Assembly (NCBI GenBank): GCA_937874755.1
Contig: CALNBC010000400.1
Span: 1 to 7,960, forward strand
From: an uncultured Clostridia bacterium
GTDB taxonomy: Bacteria; Bacillota; Clostridia; Christensenellales; CALWSW01
Length of the DNA stretch: 7,960 bases
Direction: 5' to 3'
Position 1 is the first letter of the stretch, and every line of letters begins with the position of its first letter. A program made the position numbers and the translations under genes. The notes under the pieces are model-generated. The model made no database searches. It saw only the letters and a program-made list of their open reading frames with translations, and was not told the DNA's origin. Shown one piece after another: positions 6,250-7,960 of the stretch.

Positions 6250-6470
6250 ATAATAGCGCAGAGAGGCGGACATACCCGTCACAAAAGAAGCGAATCGCGC
6301 CTTTTTCTTCCGAGTGACGAAACAGGGGGAAACAGCCTTGGCATCCCTGATGTACTGTGGAGAAATACGGGTTTTGTTCACATGAAAGTACAGCTCGTGA
6401 ATCGTTTAAGATGTGATGAACGTTTCTCTGTTCCACAATATGCGGCGGACTGAAAATCCGCCGCGTTTTT
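6250..6470 (+). ncRNA. Possible structured small RNA or long structured 3' UTR, ending in a strong terminator
   Basis: No protein gene is seen here. Three RNA structures stand in a row: TGTAC-TGTG pairing with CACA-(5-base bulge)-GTACA (6351-6392); TGTG-AT-GAAC pairing with GTTC-CACA around an 8-base loop (6412-6437); and an 8-bp terminator hairpin (6442-6464). GGCGGA at 6265-6270 is also exactly complementary to TCCGCC (6457-6462) in the terminator. It could instead close a long-range stem or compete with the terminator. A CATAAT at 6249-6254 is a possible -10, but no proper -35 precedes it (TTGACT at 6217-6222 is too far). The stretch may simply be the 3' UTR of the GNAT mRNA. It does not match tmRNA, SRP RNA or RNase P RNA signatures that I know; a 6S-like RNA cannot be excluded. 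The 5' end is a guess. Confidence 0.3.
6442..6470 (+). terminator. Strong rho-independent terminator
   Basis: GCGGCGGA (6442-6449), a 7-base loop CTGAAAA, TCCGCCGC (6457-6464), then G and five Ts. The stem is a perfect 8-bp GC-rich helix. It ends the GNAT transcript or the possible small RNA, and insulates the ileS promoter that starts 32 bases later. Confidence 0.88.
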
Positions 6471-6501
6471 GTTGAAAACAGACCGAGTCCGGCCTTTGTG
6501 C

Positions 6502-6530
6502 TTTACAAAACAAAGAAACCGTTTTATAAT
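6502..6530 (+). promoter_or_regulatory. Sigma-A-type promoter of the T-box leader and ileS
   Basis: TTTACA (6502-6507), a 17-base spacer and a consensus TATAAT (6525-6530): the best promoter in the window. Transcription should start near 6537, about 65 bases before the first recognisable T-box element. Confidence 0.8.
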
Positions 6531-6600
6531 GTTATGGATTGTCGGACGGTGTCCATTGGTTTGTGGAAATTCCGACCGAATCGAACACAAATAACTATTA

Positions 6601-6846
6601 AAGCGATGATGGGGACCCCACCCTAAAGGTACGCCTCAAGAGAGCCGCGGTTCGGTGCGACGCGGCGGCGCACGGGGGATAGGGCATCGCCCCTGAGCGC
6701 GTTTTCGAAGTCGTTTGACCAAGAGAACGCCGGATTACTCCCCGTTAAAGGAGCATGAGAAGGAGCGCGCCTCATAGTTCGCACTCCAAATCAGGTGGTA
6801 CCGCGGATATGCTTCGCCCTGAATGGGGCGGGGCTCTTTTATTTTT
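6601..6846 (+). promoter_or_regulatory. T-box riboswitch of ileS, sensing uncharged tRNA-Ile
   Basis: T-box leaders bind a tRNA through a specifier codon and, if it is uncharged, through its CCA end; this blocks termination and turns on the gene. The elements visible are the Stem I base with a kink-turn-like motif (GCGATGA at 6603-6609 opposite CCCCTGAGCGC at 6690-6700), the AG bulge AGAGAG (6639-6644), and a distal hairpin CCGCG/CGCGG with loop GGTGCGA (6645-6665). A Stem III-like CTCC/GGAG hairpin (6738-6753) follows, then the conserved T-box AGGTGGTACCGCG (6793-6805). The best specifier is the Ile codon ATC at 6686-6688, preceded by C and followed by a purine and the CCCC strand that pairs with GGGG (6611-6614). 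A second Ile codon, ATA at 6679-6681, is the alternative. The left strand between 6615 and 6630 is unusually C-rich and does not fit the standard specifier-loop form well. Confidence 0.92.
6811..6846 (+). terminator. Regulated terminator of the ileS T-box
   Basis: GCTTCGCCC (6811-6819) pairs with GGGCGGGGC (6826-6834) over nine positions, two of them G-U, around a 6-base loop. A T-rich run follows (6837-6846). It starts 5 bases after the T-box sequence, so the antiterminator and terminator are mutually exclusive, as usual in this class. Confidence 0.85.
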
Positions 6847-6960
6847 CGTACGTATTGTTAGATAAAAGCAAAAACTGCCGCTGCTGTTTGGAAACACTAA
6901 TGCTACTGCCGATTACACATGCAAGATACTGAATTAAGATTAAATACCCGGAGGTTACAA

Positions 6961-7960
6961 ATGTCCCGCTATAAGAAGGTCACCACAGACCTCAACTTCG
7001 TACCACGCGAGGAAAAGGTTCTGGAGTTCTGGAACGAAAACCACGTGTTTGAAAAAACCATTGAAAAGAACAAAGGCAAGGAGCCGTACACGTTTTACGA
7101 CGGCCCGCCCACCGCAAACGGAAAGCCACACATAGGTCATATACTAACCCGCGTCATAAAGGACATCATACCCCGTTACCGCGTAATGAAGGGATACGAC
7201 GTGCTGCGCATCGCAGGATGGGATACCCACGGTCTGCCCGTGGAGCTCGAGGTGGAAAAAGAACTCGGGCTGGACGGCAAAAAGCAAATCGAGGAATACG
7301 GCGTGGAGCCCTTCATCGCGAAGTGCAAGGAGTCTGTCTGGAAATACAAAAGCGAATGGGAGCGCATGAGCGAACGCGTCGGCTACTGGGCGGACATGGA
7401 GCACCCCTACGTCACCTATGACAATACTTACATCGAATCCGAGTGGTGGGCACTTAAAAAAATTGCCGAGCAGGGGCTGCTCTACAAGGGCCACAAAGTC
7501 GTGCCCTATTGCCCGCGCTGCGGCACAGCCCTGTCCTCCCACGAAGTGGCTCAGGGCTATAAGGACATTGAGGAAAAGTCCGCAACTGTGCGCTTCGCTC
7601 TGAAGGACAAGCCGGGCGTCTTCATACTCGCGTGGACGACCACCCCCTGGACGCTCCCCAGCAACCTCGCGCTTTGCGTCAACCTCGATGTGGATTACGC
7701 CGCCGTCTCCAACGGCAGCGAGACGCTGATTATGGCAAGTAAGAACTGGAGCATAAAAGAAGAATTCAAGGGCGGCGACCTCGTCGGTCTTCACTACGAG
7801 CCGCTCTTCGCCTTCCAGCCCAAAGCTGTAGGTAAGGGCGCGGATAAGGCCTGGGTTGTGGTGCACGATGATTACGTCACCACCGAGGAAGGCACGGGTA
7901 TCGTCCACATGGCGCCTGCATTCGGCGAGGATGACGCGAGGGTCTGCCGCAAGTTTGGTT
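6961..7960 (+). CDS. ileS: Isoleucyl-tRNA synthetase, type 2 (eukaryote-like), N-terminal 333 residues, cut by window end
   Basis: IleRS charges tRNA-Ile with isoleucine and hydrolyses mischarged valine in its editing domain. The visible part has the class I signature in DGPPTANGKPHIGH (HIGH at 57-60), GWDTHGLPVE (87-96), CPRCGTALS (184-192) at the start of the CP1 insertion, the Thr-rich editing motif TTTPWT (226-231), and GTGIVHMAPAFGEDD (311-325). KMSKS and the anticodon-binding domain lie outside. The N-terminus, with EEKVLEFWNENHVFEKT (17-33) and TFYDGPP (44-50), resembles the eukaryote-like IleS2 group rather than the E. coli type; that assignment is from memory of the families. GGAGGT at 6950-6955 lies 5 bases before the ATG. 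The leader has 114 bases between the T-box terminator and the start codon in which I see no further gene or clear signal. Expression is controlled by the T-box. Confidence 0.97.
   Translation, partial: MSRYKKVTTDLNFVPREEKVLEFWNENHVFEKTIEKNKGKEPYTFYDGPPTANGKPHIGHILTRVIKDIIPRYRVMKGYDVLRIAGWDTHGLPVELEVEKELGLDGKKQIEEYGVEPFIAKCKESVWKYKSEWERMSERVGYWADMEHPYVTYDNTYIESEWWALKKIAEQGLLYKGHKVVPYCPRCGTALSSHEVAQGYKDIEEKSATVRFALKDKPGVFILAWTTTPWTLPSNLALCVNLDVDYAAVSNGSETLIMASKNWSIKEEFKGGDLVGLHYEPLFAFQPKAVGKGADKAWVVVHDDYVTTEEGTGIVHMAPAFGEDDARVCRKFG

Noticed and set aside
6248..6590. Short overlapping minus-strand frames (62 and 70 codons) between the acetyltransferase gene and the T-box
   Set aside because: They run across the terminator hairpin and the ileS promoter, lack ribosome binding sites, and have unremarkable composition.
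7144..7908. Minus-strand open frame of 254 codons
   Set aside because: It lies entirely opposite ileS, which has clear IleRS motifs. The reverse translation matches no family I know.

Overview
The window looks like chromosomal DNA of a bacterium of the Bacillota (Firmicutes), probably a clostridial lineage of moderate GC content. The grounds are a T-box leader ahead of an aminoacyl-tRNA synthetase gene, strong GGAGG-type ribosome binding sites, sigma-A-like promoters, a dnaN-recF neighbourhood and a eukaryote-like (type 2) IleRS. The taxonomic placement is inference, not a database match. No insertion sequence, CRISPR array, rRNA or tRNA gene was seen.

Left part (1-1906): a P2A-type calcium-like cation ATPase gene on the minus strand is cut by the window start, leaving the N-terminal 434 residues. 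It is divergent from a small XRE-family DNA-binding protein. The shared 163-bp intergenic region holds a good minus-strand promoter for the ATPase, a -10 box for the regulator, and a perfect inverted repeat (ATGAAA-N7-TTTCAT) over the regulator's -35 position, which is a plausible operator.

Middle (2187-4845): a compact plus-strand cluster of dnaN (sliding clamp), an unrecognised three-helix membrane protein and recF (recombination mediator ATPase). Gaps are 24 and 11 bases, and a small hairpin-plus-T-run terminator follows recF. The usual dnaA is not upstream of dnaN, and the small S4-domain gene often found between dnaN and recF is replaced by the membrane protein.

Right part (5047-7960): a minus-strand lipoprotein with an FMN-binding domain and a covalent flavinylation motif converges on recF. 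It is divergent from a GNAT acetyltransferase of the ElaA/YjcF type. Then come 768 bases without a protein gene. These hold a possible structured RNA or long 3' UTR ending in a strong terminator (6442-6470), a near-consensus promoter (6502-6530), and a T-box riboswitch with its own terminator (about 6601-6846) that controls ileS. The ileS gene runs off the right end after 333 codons.

Most of the window is housekeeping: DNA replication and repair, and tRNA charging. The less ordinary parts are the membrane protein inside the dnaN-recF operon, the stand-alone flavinylated lipoprotein, and the possible RNA between 6250 and 6470.
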